DNA of 64,000 nt from an uncultured bacterium (GTDB lineage: Bacteria > Bacillota > Negativicutes > Acidaminococcales > Acidaminococcaceae): the NCBI GenBank assembly GCA_905215645.1, contig CAJMQS010000008.1, forward strand, positions 1-64,000, read 5' to 3'. Positions 7,185-16,956 of this stretch are shown here, one piece after another (within the stretch, counting starts at the first letter, position 1; every line of letters begins with the position of its first letter). Below the pieces are notes generated by a model. That model saw only the letters and a program-made list of their open reading frames with translations. It did no database searches and had not been told where the DNA came from. Both the position numbers and the translations under genes were made by a program.

Positions 7185-9047
7185 TTATATTTTCTTATCC
7201 GTTTTTCCGGTCCCCGTTTCTAAGAGTTCTGTTTTCTGGAGTACATTTCCCTGCAGAAAAGCATGGACCCGTTCTGCCACCACCCGGTTCATAGATTCCA
7301 CGGCCGCCAGATCTTCCACCGACGCCTGCCGCATAGCTTCCAGGGAACCGAACCGCTTCCACAGAGCTGCCCGGCGTTTAGGCCCCATCCCTTCCAGATG
7401 GTCCAGGACGGAAACCAGGTTCCGCCGGGCCAGCCGCTTCCGATGATAGGTAATGGCGAACCGGTGGGCCTCATCTCGGATGTGCTGGATCAGGTGAAGG
7501 GCCGGAGACATCTTATCCAGCAAGATACTGGTGTGAGCCCCTTCTTTGAAGATCTCTTCTTCCCGCTTGGCCAGGCCGATGACGGGAACGTCTTCCCTAG
7601 TGATACCCAGGCCCCGGATCACTTCGCATGCAGAGCTCAGCTGTCCTTTGCCTCCATCGATGATGATCAGGCTGGGCAGATCTTCCAGATCCCGATAGCG
7701 GCGGTAGACCACTTCCTGCATGGATTTAAAATCATCTGGCTTGCCTTCTGTGGAGCGGAGCTTGTACCGGCGGTAATCTTTCTTGCTGGGTTCCCCATTC
7801 CGGAACACCACCATGGAAGCCACTGTTTCCCGGCCCTGGTTGTGGGAAATGTCGAAGCAGTCCATCCGTTCCAAGGGCTTTCCAAGACCCAATGCCTTTT
7901 GCAGCTGTTCTGCCGCATCCAGGCCGGTCTGCCCGGAAGCCTGTCCTCGGCGCAGCCGCTCTTCCAGGTTCTTTTTCGCATTATTCACTGCCATGAGCAC
8001 CAAGTCATGCTTCAAGCCTCGTTGGGGCACCAGCAGTTCCACAGTCTTCTCATTCAGGGTGCTGAGCCATTGAGAGAGCAGCGTCCTGTCACTGTCTTCC
8101 AGTTCTTCGCTGACCAGGATTTCCCGTGGAGGGCGATGGTTTTCGTGGTAGTACTGTTTCAGGAAATCCGCCAGCACTTCTCCTCCCGGTTCCCCGATTT
8201 CCTGATCCAGGAAGAAGCTGTCCCGCCCCAAAATCTTGCCGCTGCGAATGAAGAACACCTGGACACAGACTCCGCTGTCATCCATGGCCAAGCCCACCAC
8301 ATCCCGGTCCCCGCTTTCTGTGGTGGCTTTCTGTTTCTCCGCCAGTTTCCGGACGCTCAGGAGGGAATCCCGATACCGGGCTGCTGCTTCGAACTCCAGT
8401 CGGTCCGAAGCCTCCTGCATCTTGGCCGTCAGTTCCTTTTCCAACTGGGCCACTTTCCCATCCAGGAGCAGCAGCACAGAATCTACTAGCTGACGATACT
8501 CACTCACCGGGACTTTCCCGGTACAAGGGGCCAGACAGCGATGGAGATGGTACTGGAGACAGGGCCGTTTGGCATTCAAGTTCCGGCAGTGGCGCAGAGG
8601 AAACATGGTACGGATCAGCTTCATGGTATCCCGGAGAGCCCCTGCATCGGCAAAGGGGCCGTAATACCGGGCTCCATCCTTCAGGACCCTCCGGGTGAGC
8701 ACCATCCGGGGATAAGCTTCTTCCACGGTAATCTTCAGATAGGGATAGGTCTTGTCGTCCTTCAGGTCGATATTGTACCGGGGCCGGTATTTCTTGATCA
8801 GGTTGCATTCCAAGATCAGGGCTTCCATCTCACTGGCAGTGACGATGGTTTCGATGGAGGCCACGTGAGCATTGATGGCCCGGACTTTGGGGGATACCTG
8901 GCTGGCCGGACGGAAATAGCTGCGCACCCGGTTCTTCAGGATCACTGCCTTCCCCACATAGATCACTTTGCCGGAAGCATCATGCATGATGTAGACCCCC
9001 GGCGCATTGGGCAGTACCGCTAAGGTTTCCTTGATGGCGTCGTTCAT
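7185..9047 (-). CDS. uvrC: Excinuclease ABC subunit C
   Basis: This 620-residue protein is full-length. It has the N-terminal GIY-YIG nuclease (APGVYIMHDASGKVIYVGKA, residues 16-35), a UvrB-binding UVR helix pair near residues 200-235, the RNase H-like second nuclease (DCFDISHNQG near 400) and a C-terminal helix-hairpin-helix region (near 555-605). It makes both incisions around lesions in nucleotide excision repair. Its ATG overlaps the uvrA stop by four bases, in the compact order uvrB-uvrA-uvrC. Confidence 0.97.
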   Translation of the reverse strand: MNDAIKETLAVLPNAPGVYIMHDASGKVIYVGKAVILKNRVRSYFRPASQVSPKVRAINAHVASIETIVTASEMEALILECNLIKKYRPRYNIDLKDDKTYPYLKITVEEAYPRMVLTRRVLKDGARYYGPFADAGALRDTMKLIRTMFPLRHCRNLNAKRPCLQYHLHRCLAPCTGKVPVSEYRQLVDSVLLLLDGKVAQLEKELTAKMQEASDRLEFEAAARYRDSLLSVRKLAEKQKATTESGDRDVVGLAMDDSGVCVQVFFIRSGKILGRDSFFLDQEIGEPGGEVLADFLKQYYHENHRPPREILVSEELEDSDRTLLSQWLSTLNEKTVELLVPQRGLKHDLVLMAVNNAKKNLEERLRRGQASGQTGLDAAEQLQKALGLGKPLERMDCFDISHNQGRETVASMVVFRNGEPSKKDYRRYKLRSTEGKPDDFKSMQEVVYRRYRDLEDLPSLIIIDGGKGQLSSACEVIRGLGITREDVPVIGLAKREEEIFKEGAHTSILLDKMSPALHLIQHIRDEAHRFAITYHRKRLARRNLVSVLDHLEGMGPKRRAALWKRFGSLEAMRQASVEDLAAVESMNRVVAERVHAFLQGNVLQKTELLETGTGKTDKKI

Positions 9048-11863
9048 TTCAGGACCTTCTTTACATACTGGCCTGTATAGGATTCCGGCACTTCCGCCAC
9101 CTGTTCCGGAGTCCCGGTGGCGATCACCGTACCGCCCCGGTCGCCCCCTTCCGGTCCCAGGTCGATGAGCCAGTCGGCACTTTTGATCACATCCAGGTTG
9201 TGTTCGATGACCACTACCGTACTCCCCGCATCCACCAGCCGCTGGAGCACTTCCAGCAGCTTGTGCACATCCGCCATGTGGAGGCCGGTGGTGGGTTCAT
9301 CCAGGATGTACAGGGTCCGTCCGGTGTTCACCTTGGCCAGTTCCGTAGCCAGCTTCACCCGCTGGGCTTCCCCGCCGGAGAGGGTGGTGGCAGCCTGGCC
9401 CAGCCGGATATAGCCCAGGCCCACGTCTTCCAGCACCTGGAGCTTCCGGAGGATCCGCTGCTGGTTGCTGAAGTACTGACAGGCCTCGCTGACGGTCATG
9501 TCCAGGACTTCTGCGATGTTCTTCCCCTTGTACCGGACTTCCAGGGTATCCCGGTTATACCGGGTGCCTTTACACACCTCGCAGGGCACGTACACATCGG
9601 GTAGGAAGTTCATCTCGATTTTCAGCATCCCGTCCCCGTGGCAGGCCTCGCACCGGCCACCCTTCACGTTGAAGCTAAACCGGCCGGGCTTGTAGCCTCG
9701 GAGTTTGGCATCATTGGTGGTGCTGAACAAGGTCCGGATCAGATCGAAGGTCCCGGTATACGTAGCCGGATTGGACCGGGGGGTCCGGCCGATGGGGCTC
9801 TGGTCGATGTTGATCACCTTGTCGATGTGCTGGATCCCAGTGATCCGATCATGGGCCAGAGGCCGTTCCCGGGCCCCCATCAGTTTCTTGGCCAGGGCCT
9901 TGTACAGGATGTCGTTGATCAGGGTACTTTTGCCGCTGCCGCTGACTCCGGTGACCACCGTCAGGGTCCCAAGCGGAATGGAAACATCGATGTTCTTCAA
10001 GTTGTTGGCCCGGGCTCCCTTGATGGTCAGCTTCTTCCCATTGCCTTTCCGGCGCTGGGCGGGCACAGGGATCTTCTTCCGGCCGCTGAGGTACTGGCCG
10101 GTAACGGATTCCGGCACCTGGCTGATTTCTTCCGCCGTTCCCTGGGCCACCACATACCCCCCATTTTCTCCGGCTCCCGGACCGATATCGATGATCTGGT
10201 CCGCCGCCCGCATGGTGTCCTCATCATGTTCCACAACGATCAGGGTATTTCCCATATCCCGGAGGTTCTTCAAAGTCTCCAGCAGTTTGTCGTTGTCCCG
10301 CTGGTGCAGTCCGATGCTGGGTTCATCCAGGATATAGAGCACGCCCACCAGACCGGAACCAATCTGGGTGGCCAGCCGGATCCGCTGGGCTTCCCCGCCG
10401 GACAAGGTGGCCGCTGCCCGGTCCAGGGTCAGGTAATCCAATCCCACATTGTTCAAGAAGCTGAGCCGGGCCCGGATTTCCTTCAGGATCTGTTTGGCAA
10501 TGAAGGCATCCCGGTCCGACAAATGAAGATCGTTAAAAAAGGCCAGGCATTCCCGCACCGGCAGCTGGCACACCTGCTGGATGTTCTTCCCGTCCACAGT
10601 GATCCCCAAGACCTCCGGACGGAGCCGGGCCCCATGGCAGGTGGAACATTCGATGGCGGTCATGAAAGATTCATAATCCAGCCGCTGGCTTTCGCTCATG
10701 GCCTCTTTCAGCCGCCGTTTCAGCACCGGGATGATCCCTTCGAAAGGCGTATTGTGGTCGTTGATTTCCCCCATGAGATTCTGGTAGGAGAAGGTGAAGA
10801 TCTCGTCCGGGATCCCTTCCAAAAGTTCCTGCTGGAACTTTTTGGGCAGGTCCTTCCAGCAGTTCTGGAGGGAAAAGCCCCGGCTTTTCAGTACGGCGGC
10901 CAGCTGACAGAGAAAGTAGGACTTCACATTGGAACTCACTGCTGCAATGGCCCCCTGGTCAAAAGGTTTTGTTTTATCCGGGATGATCAGATCCGGGTCG
11001 AATTCCATATGCTGTCCCAGGCCCATGCAGTCCGGACACGCCCCGTAGGGAGCGTTGAAGGAGAACAGCCGAGGTTCGATTTCCGGCAGGCTGATGCCAC
11101 ATTCCGCACAGGCGAACTTTTCGCTGTACACATGGGTTTCCCCGCCGATTTCCTCGATGGCCACCGTGCCTTCCCCCAATTTCAGAGCCGTTTCCAGAGA
11201 ATCGGTCAGCCGGCTCCCCAGGCTGGGTCGGGCCACCAGCCGGTCCACCACCACAGAAATATAATGCTTTTTCTTTTTGTCCAGCTGGATTTCCTCATCC
11301 AGGGTAAAGATATGGTCGTCCACTTTCACCCGCACATACCCGGCCCGGCGGACACTTTCCAAGATATTCTTATGTTCCCCTTTCCGACCCCAGACCACCG
11401 GAGCCAGGATCATGAACTTGGTCCCTTCCGGCAGTTCCAGCACTTTGTCAGCAATCTGCTGGGGCGACTGGCGTTCGATGACCTTCCCGCACTTGGGGCA
11501 GTGGGGGATCCCGATCCGGGCAAAAAGCAGCCGGAGATAGTCATAGATTTCCGTCACGGTCCCTACCGTAGAACGAGGATTCCGGCTGGTGGTCTTCTGG
11601 TCGATGGAAATGGCCGGGGACAGGCCTCCGATATAATCCACATCCGGCTTGTCCATCTGTCCCAAGAACTGCCGGGCATAGGCGGACAGGCTTTCCACAT
11701 ACCGGCGCTGGCCCTCCGCATAGATGGTATCAAAAGCCAGAGAGGATTTTCCGCTGCCGGACAGGCCGGTGATCACCACCAGCTTGTTCCGGGGGATCTT
11801 CAGAGATATATTCTTCAGGTTGTGCTGCCGCGCTCCCTGGATTACAATGGCATCTTCATTCAT
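9044..11863 (-). CDS. uvrA: Excinuclease ABC subunit A
   Basis: This 939-residue protein has the usual two ABC ATPase halves. The first Walker A is GLSGSGKS (residues 33-40) and the second is GVSGSGKS in the C-terminal half. Both LSGGEAQR signatures are present, and the zinc-finger Cys pairs are visible (CAECG with CPDC, CEAC with CEVC). UvrA dimers detect helix distortion and load UvrB. It overlaps the uvrB end by 8 bases and the uvrC start by 4. Confidence 0.98.
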   Translation of the reverse strand: MNEDAIVIQGARQHNLKNISLKIPRNKLVVITGLSGSGKSSLAFDTIYAEGQRRYVESLSAYARQFLGQMDKPDVDYIGGLSPAISIDQKTTSRNPRSTVGTVTEIYDYLRLLFARIGIPHCPKCGKVIERQSPQQIADKVLELPEGTKFMILAPVVWGRKGEHKNILESVRRAGYVRVKVDDHIFTLDEEIQLDKKKKHYISVVVDRLVARPSLGSRLTDSLETALKLGEGTVAIEEIGGETHVYSEKFACAECGISLPEIEPRLFSFNAPYGACPDCMGLGQHMEFDPDLIIPDKTKPFDQGAIAAVSSNVKSYFLCQLAAVLKSRGFSLQNCWKDLPKKFQQELLEGIPDEIFTFSYQNLMGEINDHNTPFEGIIPVLKRRLKEAMSESQRLDYESFMTAIECSTCHGARLRPEVLGITVDGKNIQQVCQLPVRECLAFFNDLHLSDRDAFIAKQILKEIRARLSFLNNVGLDYLTLDRAAATLSGGEAQRIRLATQIGSGLVGVLYILDEPSIGLHQRDNDKLLETLKNLRDMGNTLIVVEHDEDTMRAADQIIDIGPGAGENGGYVVAQGTAEEISQVPESVTGQYLSGRKKIPVPAQRRKGNGKKLTIKGARANNLKNIDVSIPLGTLTVVTGVSGSGKSTLINDILYKALAKKLMGARERPLAHDRITGIQHIDKVINIDQSPIGRTPRSNPATYTGTFDLIRTLFSTTNDAKLRGYKPGRFSFNVKGGRCEACHGDGMLKIEMNFLPDVYVPCEVCKGTRYNRDTLEVRYKGKNIAEVLDMTVSEACQYFSNQQRILRKLQVLEDVGLGYIRLGQAATTLSGGEAQRVKLATELAKVNTGRTLYILDEPTTGLHMADVHKLLEVLQRLVDAGSTVVVIEHNLDVIKSADWLIDLGPEGGDRGGTVIATGTPEQVAEVPESYTGQYVKKVLK

Positions 11864-13850
11864 GAGCTTTCCGCTGCTCTCCTTTCAGCAATATCAGCTG
11901 GTCCCTGTATTCTGCAGCCAGTTCAAAATCCAGCTGCTTGGCTGCTTCTTTCATTTTCTTCTCCATGGCTCGGATCTGCTTGTCCAGCTCCCTGGGTTTC
12001 AATTTCTTCACAGTTTTAGCCGTATATCCTTTGGTGAAAGTATCTTCTTCCTCCACTTTGGTCAATTTGATCAATTCCACCACTTTTTTCTGGATGGTCT
12101 TGGGTACAATGCCGTGGGCTTGGTTAAAGGCTTCCTGTTTTTTCCGGCGCCGGTTGGTTTCACCGATGGCCCGTTCCATGGACCCAGTAATGGTGTCCGC
12201 ATACATGATCACCCGCCCGTGGGCATTCCGGGCCGCCCGGCCGATAGTCTGGATCATGGCGGTATCGCTGCGGAGGAACCCTTCCTTGTCGGCATCCAAG
12301 ATGGCTACTAGGCTCACTTCCGGCATGTCCAGCCCTTCTCGGAGCAGGTTGATGCCCACCAATACATCGAACTTCCCGGCCCGCAGGTCATGGATGATTT
12401 CCGCTCGTTCGATGGTGGCTATGTCCGAATGGAGATAGCGGACTCGGACCCCGGCAGTGGTAAGGTATTCTGTCAGGTCTTCTGCCATCTTCTTGGTCAA
12501 GGTGGTCACCAGCACCCGCTCCTTCTGACCGGTGACCTTGTGGATCTCGCCCAGCAGATCGTCGATCTGTCCCTTGATGGGCCGCACTTCGATCTGGGGA
12601 TCCAAAAGCCCGGTGGGCCGGATGATCTGTTCCACCACCTGGTCAGTGGTTTCCATTTCGTAGGGCCCAGGAGTGGCAGAAACGTAGATGATCTGCCCCC
12701 GCTGGGCCTGGAATTCATCAAAAGTCAAAGGCCGGTTGTCGATGGCCGAAGGCAGCCGGAACCCATACTTCACCAGCTGTTCCTTCCGGGCCCGGTCTCC
12801 GGCATACATGGCCCGAAGCTGGGGCAGGGTCACATGGCTCTCGTCGATCACCGTAAGGAAATCTTTGGGGAAGTAGTTCACCAAAGTAAAAGGCGGTTCC
12901 CCGGGCTTCCGTCCCGTAAGATGACGGGAATAGTTCTCAATGCCGCTGCAGTAGCCCAGCTCCTGCATCATCTCCAGGTCATAATTGGTCCGCTGTTCCA
13001 GCCGCTGGGCCTCCAGGAGCTTGTTTTCCCCCTTCAGCACCTTCAGCCGTTCATTCAATTCCCGGCGTATGTCCTTCCGAGCCCGCTCCATGTTTTCATC
13101 ACTGGTCACATAATGGCTGGCAGGAAAAATGGCCACATGGGTCCGTTTGTCCACTACCTGGCCAGTGAGCACATCGATTTCTTCCAAGCTGTCCACTTCG
13201 TCCCCGAATAGTTCGACGCGGATGGCCTTTTCTCCATAGCTGGCCGGGACCACTTCGATTACGTCCCCCCGGACCCGGAACTTGCCGCGCTCCAGGGACA
13301 GGTCGTTCCGTTCGTAACGGATCTTCACCAGTTTTTCCAGGATGGCATTCCGTTCCACCGTCTGTCCCACCCGCAGGGACAGGACGCTGTCGTAATAGTC
13401 CTTGGGCCCACCCAGCCCATAGATGCAGGAGACCGACGCCACCACGATCACATCCCGCCGTTCCATAAGAGCAGAAGTGGCCGAATGGCGCAATTTATCG
13501 ATTTCATCGTTCATGGAAGAATCTTTTTCAATATAGGTATCCGTAGCCGGGATATAGGCTTCTGGCTGATAATAATCGTAATAGGAAACAAAGTATTCCA
13601 CCGCATTGTTGGGGAAGAATTCCTTGAATTCACTGCACAGCTGAGCCGCCAAAGTCTTGTTGTGGGCGATGACCAGAGTGGGTTTCTGGACCTTCTGGAT
13701 CACCTGGGCGATGGTATAGGTTTTCCCGGTACCCGTAGCCCCTAGCAGCACCTGGGTACGGAGACCGTCCTCCACCCCTTTGGCCAGGGCGTCTATGGCT
13801 TCCGGCTGGTCTCCCGCCGGAGCAAAAGGAGCATGGATCTCAAATGGCAT
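11856..13850 (-). CDS. uvrB: Excinuclease ABC subunit B
   Basis: This 664-residue helicase-like protein has Walker A GATGTGKT at residues 37-44, the beta-hairpin region YYDYYQPEAYIP, helicase motif DESHVTLPQ, motif VI QTIGRAARN, and a C-terminal UVR motif (FELAAEYRDQL) that binds UvrC. I chose the start at MPFEIHAPF because AAGGAG lies 8 bases upstream; this drops 12 upstream codons. A TATAAT lies at 13885-13890, but no clear -35 was found. Confidence 0.97.
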   Translation of the reverse strand: MPFEIHAPFAPAGDQPEAIDALAKGVEDGLRTQVLLGATGTGKTYTIAQVIQKVQKPTLVIAHNKTLAAQLCSEFKEFFPNNAVEYFVSYYDYYQPEAYIPATDTYIEKDSSMNDEIDKLRHSATSALMERRDVIVVASVSCIYGLGGPKDYYDSVLSLRVGQTVERNAILEKLVKIRYERNDLSLERGKFRVRGDVIEVVPASYGEKAIRVELFGDEVDSLEEIDVLTGQVVDKRTHVAIFPASHYVTSDENMERARKDIRRELNERLKVLKGENKLLEAQRLEQRTNYDLEMMQELGYCSGIENYSRHLTGRKPGEPPFTLVNYFPKDFLTVIDESHVTLPQLRAMYAGDRARKEQLVKYGFRLPSAIDNRPLTFDEFQAQRGQIIYVSATPGPYEMETTDQVVEQIIRPTGLLDPQIEVRPIKGQIDDLLGEIHKVTGQKERVLVTTLTKKMAEDLTEYLTTAGVRVRYLHSDIATIERAEIIHDLRAGKFDVLVGINLLREGLDMPEVSLVAILDADKEGFLRSDTAMIQTIGRAARNAHGRVIMYADTITGSMERAIGETNRRRKKQEAFNQAHGIVPKTIQKKVVELIKLTKVEEEDTFTKGYTAKTVKKLKPRELDKQIRAMEKKMKEAAKQLDFELAAEYRDQLILLKGEQRKAHE

Positions 13851-13951
13851 AATGGTTTCTCCTTGTTCATTCAGAATCTCTATCATTATATCATACAGAA
13901 AAAGTGCTGACTGGCGAGTCGGAAGCCTTTCTTTTCTCCAGTCAGATAGTG

Positions 13952-13957
13952 TATAAT
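13952..13957 (+). promoter_or_regulatory. Candidate -10 box for the DUF4127 gene
   Basis: A perfect TATAAT lies 28 bases upstream of the start codon. The expected -35 position has only a weak match. Confidence 0.45.
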
Positions 13958-13984
13958 AAAATATACTGTAACAAGGAGGAAACC

Positions 13985-15541
13985 ATGCAATTTTCGTTCA
14001 AAACGGTCCTGGCAGGCGCTCTGCTGGTGTTTTCACTGGCTGGCAGTGCGGCAGCGTCTCCCAAGATCCTTTATGTGCCTCTGGACAACCGGCCTGTCTG
14101 CCTGGAATACACCACAGATACAGCCAAAGCTGCCGGTTATCCTCTCACTGTCCCTCCGGAAAAGGATCTTTCCAACCACCGGAATCCCGGCGACAATGAA
14201 GCCTTATGGACGTGGCTGGAACAGGAAGCCCCCCATGCAGAAGCTGCCGTCATTGCCACGGACAGCCTGAATTATGGAGGCCTGGTAGCATCCCGGAAAC
14301 ATCACCATCTGGAAAAATACCTGAAAGCCAAGATCCAGAGATTGGAAAAATTGAAGAAAGACAACCCTGGACTGAAAATCTATGCCTTCAGCACCATCAT
14401 GCGGACTCCCCAGCAGAGCATCGGCAAAGTGGAACCAGGCTATTACCAGGAATACGGACCCAAGATTTTCCGGCTTTCCCAGCTCCAGGACAAAGAGGAC
14501 CAGGATGGTTCCCTGTCTTATCCGGAAATTCAGGAACGGCAGACCCTGCTGGCCCAGATTCCCAATTCCGTGATGCAGGACTGGCGGACCCGGCGGCTAA
14601 TGAATTTCCAGACCAACAAACGGCTGATCCGCCTTTGCCAGAATGGGACCTTCCATTATTTTGCCCTGGGCAAGGATGACGATGCCCCCCTGTCCCAGAC
14701 CCATATGGAAGCCCGGCACCTGAAATATGTGGGAGACGGCATTACAGAGAATCGCTTCCAGATCCTGCCCGGAGTGGATCAGGTTGGCCTTTTGCTGGTG
14801 ACCCGGGCCATCAACGAAATCCGGGGAGAGAAGCCTAAGATTTATCCCCTGTTCGCTCCTGGAGCCGGTGGAGACACCATCCCCCTCTATTCCGATGAAC
14901 GGGCAGAAGATTCCGTCCGGAACCAGATCCTGGCCAGCGGTTCTATAGAAACCAACCACCTGAAAAAGGCAGATCTGGTGCTGGCGGTGAACACTCCGGA
15001 AGATGGAATCTGCCTGGATTCCACCGCCAACGACAATGCTCCCTACGCCAGCCTGGCCAACCGGGAATTTGCCAGTGAACTGGCGGACTTGGAAAACCTG
15101 AAGCCGGTTGCCCTGGCGGATATTTCTTATGCCAATGGAGCGGACAACGGTTTCATGCTGGCCATGACCGATGCCAAAGCCCTTTTGGGGCTCACCGCTT
15201 ATTCCGGATGGAACACAGCAGACAACAGCATCGGATACGCCTTGAGCCAGGGAATCCTCGGGAAGCGGATCAAACCGGCGGAACGGGAACGGCTGCTGAA
15301 GACCCGGCTCCTGGACGACTGGATCTACCAAGCCAATGTCCGCTACCGGATCAGTCTGGGCATCGACCAGCATGATTTCAAGCTGAAATACGACCTGGGC
15401 AAATACTACAACCGGATCCTCAGTGGAACCAACCGGATGTTCCGCCAGTACGTGGAAGACGAACCCACCCTGAAAGGCACCCACTATACCGTGGAATTCC
15501 CCTGGAACCGGATGTTCGAGGTGGATGTGAGGGTGAAATAA
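13985..15541 (+). CDS. DUF4127 family secreted protein
   Basis: This 518-residue protein has a signal peptide (residues 1-24, MQFSFKTVLAGALLVFSLAGSAAA). The family landmark ILYVPLDNRPVCLEY follows directly, with TDSLNYGGLVASRKHHH and the long conserved body typical of DUF4127. The family has no established biochemical role. A perfect AAGGAGGAAACC ribosome site fixes the ATG. It is transcribed alone, divergently from uvrB, so context gives no clue to function. It is probably periplasmic or cell-surface. Confidence 0.8.
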   Translation: MQFSFKTVLAGALLVFSLAGSAAASPKILYVPLDNRPVCLEYTTDTAKAAGYPLTVPPEKDLSNHRNPGDNEALWTWLEQEAPHAEAAVIATDSLNYGGLVASRKHHHLEKYLKAKIQRLEKLKKDNPGLKIYAFSTIMRTPQQSIGKVEPGYYQEYGPKIFRLSQLQDKEDQDGSLSYPEIQERQTLLAQIPNSVMQDWRTRRLMNFQTNKRLIRLCQNGTFHYFALGKDDDAPLSQTHMEARHLKYVGDGITENRFQILPGVDQVGLLLVTRAINEIRGEKPKIYPLFAPGAGGDTIPLYSDERAEDSVRNQILASGSIETNHLKKADLVLAVNTPEDGICLDSTANDNAPYASLANREFASELADLENLKPVALADISYANGADNGFMLAMTDAKALLGLTAYSGWNTADNSIGYALSQGILGKRIKPAERERLLKTRLLDDWIYQANVRYRISLGIDQHDFKLKYDLGKYYNRILSGTNRMFRQYVEDEPTLKGTHYTVEFPWNRMFEVDVRVK

Positions 15542-15543
15542 GG

Positions 15544-15566
15544 AAAACGATGCCAAGGATCGTTTC
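15544..15566 (+). terminator. Weak terminator-like hairpin after the DUF4127 gene
   Basis: AAACGAT and ATCGTTT form a 7-bp stem directly after the stop codon. No T tract follows, so termination is doubtful. Confidence 0.35.
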
Positions 15567-15568
15567 CC

Positions 15569-15633
15569 TGTCAGCGGTCAGCTGTCAATGGTCAGCGGCC
15601 GGATGATAAAATCTGCAGGCAAATTTTTAGAAT
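15569..15633. repeat. MITE-like intergenic repeat with GTCA-word end and conserved core
   Basis: Positions 15569-15600 carry the GTCA-word end, identical over 32 bases (inverted) to 175-206. Positions 15601-15633 carry a core (ATGATAAAATCTGCAGGCAA and on) nearly identical to the reverse complement of 51042-51073. The remaining space up to 15751 holds a CCGTAGGGACGG word (15655-15666) that also occurs inverted at 34367-34378. No gene is visible there. Confidence 0.75.
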
Positions 15634-15751
15634 AAAAAAAGTCTATCAGGGCAGCCGTAGGGACGGGCCAAGGGTTGGGCTGCAATCCAGCTCGGTCCGT
15701 CTGCATCAGCTCGGACACCCACAAAATGTATTTTATAGGAGGATTTATCGT

Positions 15752-16243
15752 ATGGCCAAGAACAGCTCTTTCGGCATCGTTTCCCAGATCGACATGCAGG
15801 AACTGGACAACGCTTTGAACCAGACCCGGAAGGAAATCGAACAGCGGTATGATTTCCGGGGTTCCAATGCCACCATCGAACTGACAGATGGGGATCTGAA
15901 ACTGGCGGCAGAAGATGAATACAAGCTGGGCGCCATCCTGGACATCCTGCGGCAGCGGATGGCCAAGCGGGGGCTTTCTCTCCGGGCCCTGGAACCGGGG
16001 AAGGTAGAGCCGGCCGCTAAGGGCACCGTCCGGCAAACCGTCAAACTGAAACAGGGCATCGACAAGGAAACCGCCAAAAAGGTCATCGCCGCCATCAAGG
16101 CCGCCAAAATCAAGGTGACCACCCAGCAGCAGGACGATCAAATCCGGGTCTCCGGCCCGAAAAAAGACGACCTGCAAGCCGTGATCCAGCTGGTCAGGGG
16201 CCAGGATTTCGGAATCGATATGCAGTTCATCAATATGAGATAA
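15752..16243 (+). CDS. yajQ: YajQ family nucleotide-binding protein
   Basis: This 163-residue protein matches YajQ along its length: starts MAKNSSFGIVSQIDMQELDN, then YDFRGSNATIEL, AKRGLSLRALEPGKVEPAAKGTVRQ, and a final KKDDLQAVIQLVRGQDFGI. The fold is two ferredoxin-like domains that bind nucleotides; in Xanthomonas a homologue binds cyclic di-GMP. The role here is unknown. GGAGG lies 8 bases ahead of the ATG. It stands alone and ends in a bidirectional terminator. Confidence 0.93.
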   Translation: MAKNSSFGIVSQIDMQELDNALNQTRKEIEQRYDFRGSNATIELTDGDLKLAAEDEYKLGAILDILRQRMAKRGLSLRALEPGKVEPAAKGTVRQTVKLKQGIDKETAKKVIAAIKAAKIKVTTQQQDDQIRVSGPKKDDLQAVIQLVRGQDFGIDMQFINMR

Positions 16244-16245
16244 GA

Positions 16246-16295
16246 AAAGGGACTGTGAAGAAATGAAAATCCATTTCTTCACAGCCCCTTTCTTT
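16246..16295. terminator. Bidirectional terminator between yajQ and the UPF0126 gene
   Basis: A long stem of about 19 bp (CTGTGAAGAAATG with CATTTCTTCACAG, plus flanking A/T runs) lies between two converging genes. Confidence 0.9.
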
Positions 16296-16947
16296 ATTCC
16301 TTCCCCCTCTTTCTCCTCTCCATAGGATGGATCAACTGCCAGCGGAAACGGATGGCGAAAAAGCGGAGAGCGATGACCATAAAGGCCCCCAGCCAAGGTG
16401 CCAGATCCTGGCTTTCATAATGCCAGCACAGGCACATGACCAGGCTTCCAGCCAAGGAAGCAGTGGCGTATACATCCGTATTCAAGACACTGGGGACCCG
16501 CTGGGCCATCAGGTCCCGGAGCACCCCGCCTCCTACCGCCGTCAGAAGGCCCAGCATAATGGGATAGACAAAGGTATGGGGTTTGCCCTGGGACAGCCCG
16601 GTAAGGGTCCCTGTCACTGTAAAGGAAGCCAGTCCCACCGTATCCGCAGCGATATAGAAGAAAGTCAAGATCTGCCGTTTCCGCCCGGCGATCCGGTAGG
16701 AAGCAAACAGCCAGGATATGGAAAGGGCCGTGAGCACCGCCAGCAGCAGATTTCCCGGATTTTCCAGGGCCATGGGCGGCGTATAACCGGCCAGCACATC
16801 TCGGATCATCCCCCCGCCTACGGCAGTCAGGACTGCCAGCACCGTGATTCCGAATACATCCATATTCTTCACCATGCCCACAATGGCGCCGGAAACGGCA
16901 AAAGATACCGTTCCTGCGATTTCAAACAGATTCCATAGTTGCAGCAT
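16294..16947 (-). CDS. TRIC-type cation channel, UPF0126 family
   Basis: This 217-residue membrane protein has two repeats of a three-helix unit, each with a conserved glycine-rich element: TAVGGGMIRDVLAG near residue 45 and TAVGGGVLRDLMAQ near residue 130. About seven hydrophobic spans are visible. Prokaryotic TRIC homologues form trimeric potassium/cation channels; some in this family have been linked to glycine uptake, so the substrate is uncertain. It starts 9 bases after the secretion ATPase gene with a GGGGGAG ribosome site, so the two may share a transcript. Confidence 0.85.
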   Translation of the reverse strand: MLQLWNLFEIAGTVSFAVSGAIVGMVKNMDVFGITVLAVLTAVGGGMIRDVLAGYTPPMALENPGNLLLAVLTALSISWLFASYRIAGRKRQILTFFYIAADTVGLASFTVTGTLTGLSQGKPHTFVYPIMLGLLTAVGGGVLRDLMAQRVPSVLNTDVYATASLAGSLVMCLCWHYESQDLAPWLGAFMVIALRFFAIRFRWQLIHPMERRKRGKE

Positions 16948-16956
16948 ATTCTCCCC

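Noticed and set aside
9638..12019. A plus-strand open frame of about 790 codons opposite uvrA
   Set aside because: It is a shadow frame of a clearly functional gene.
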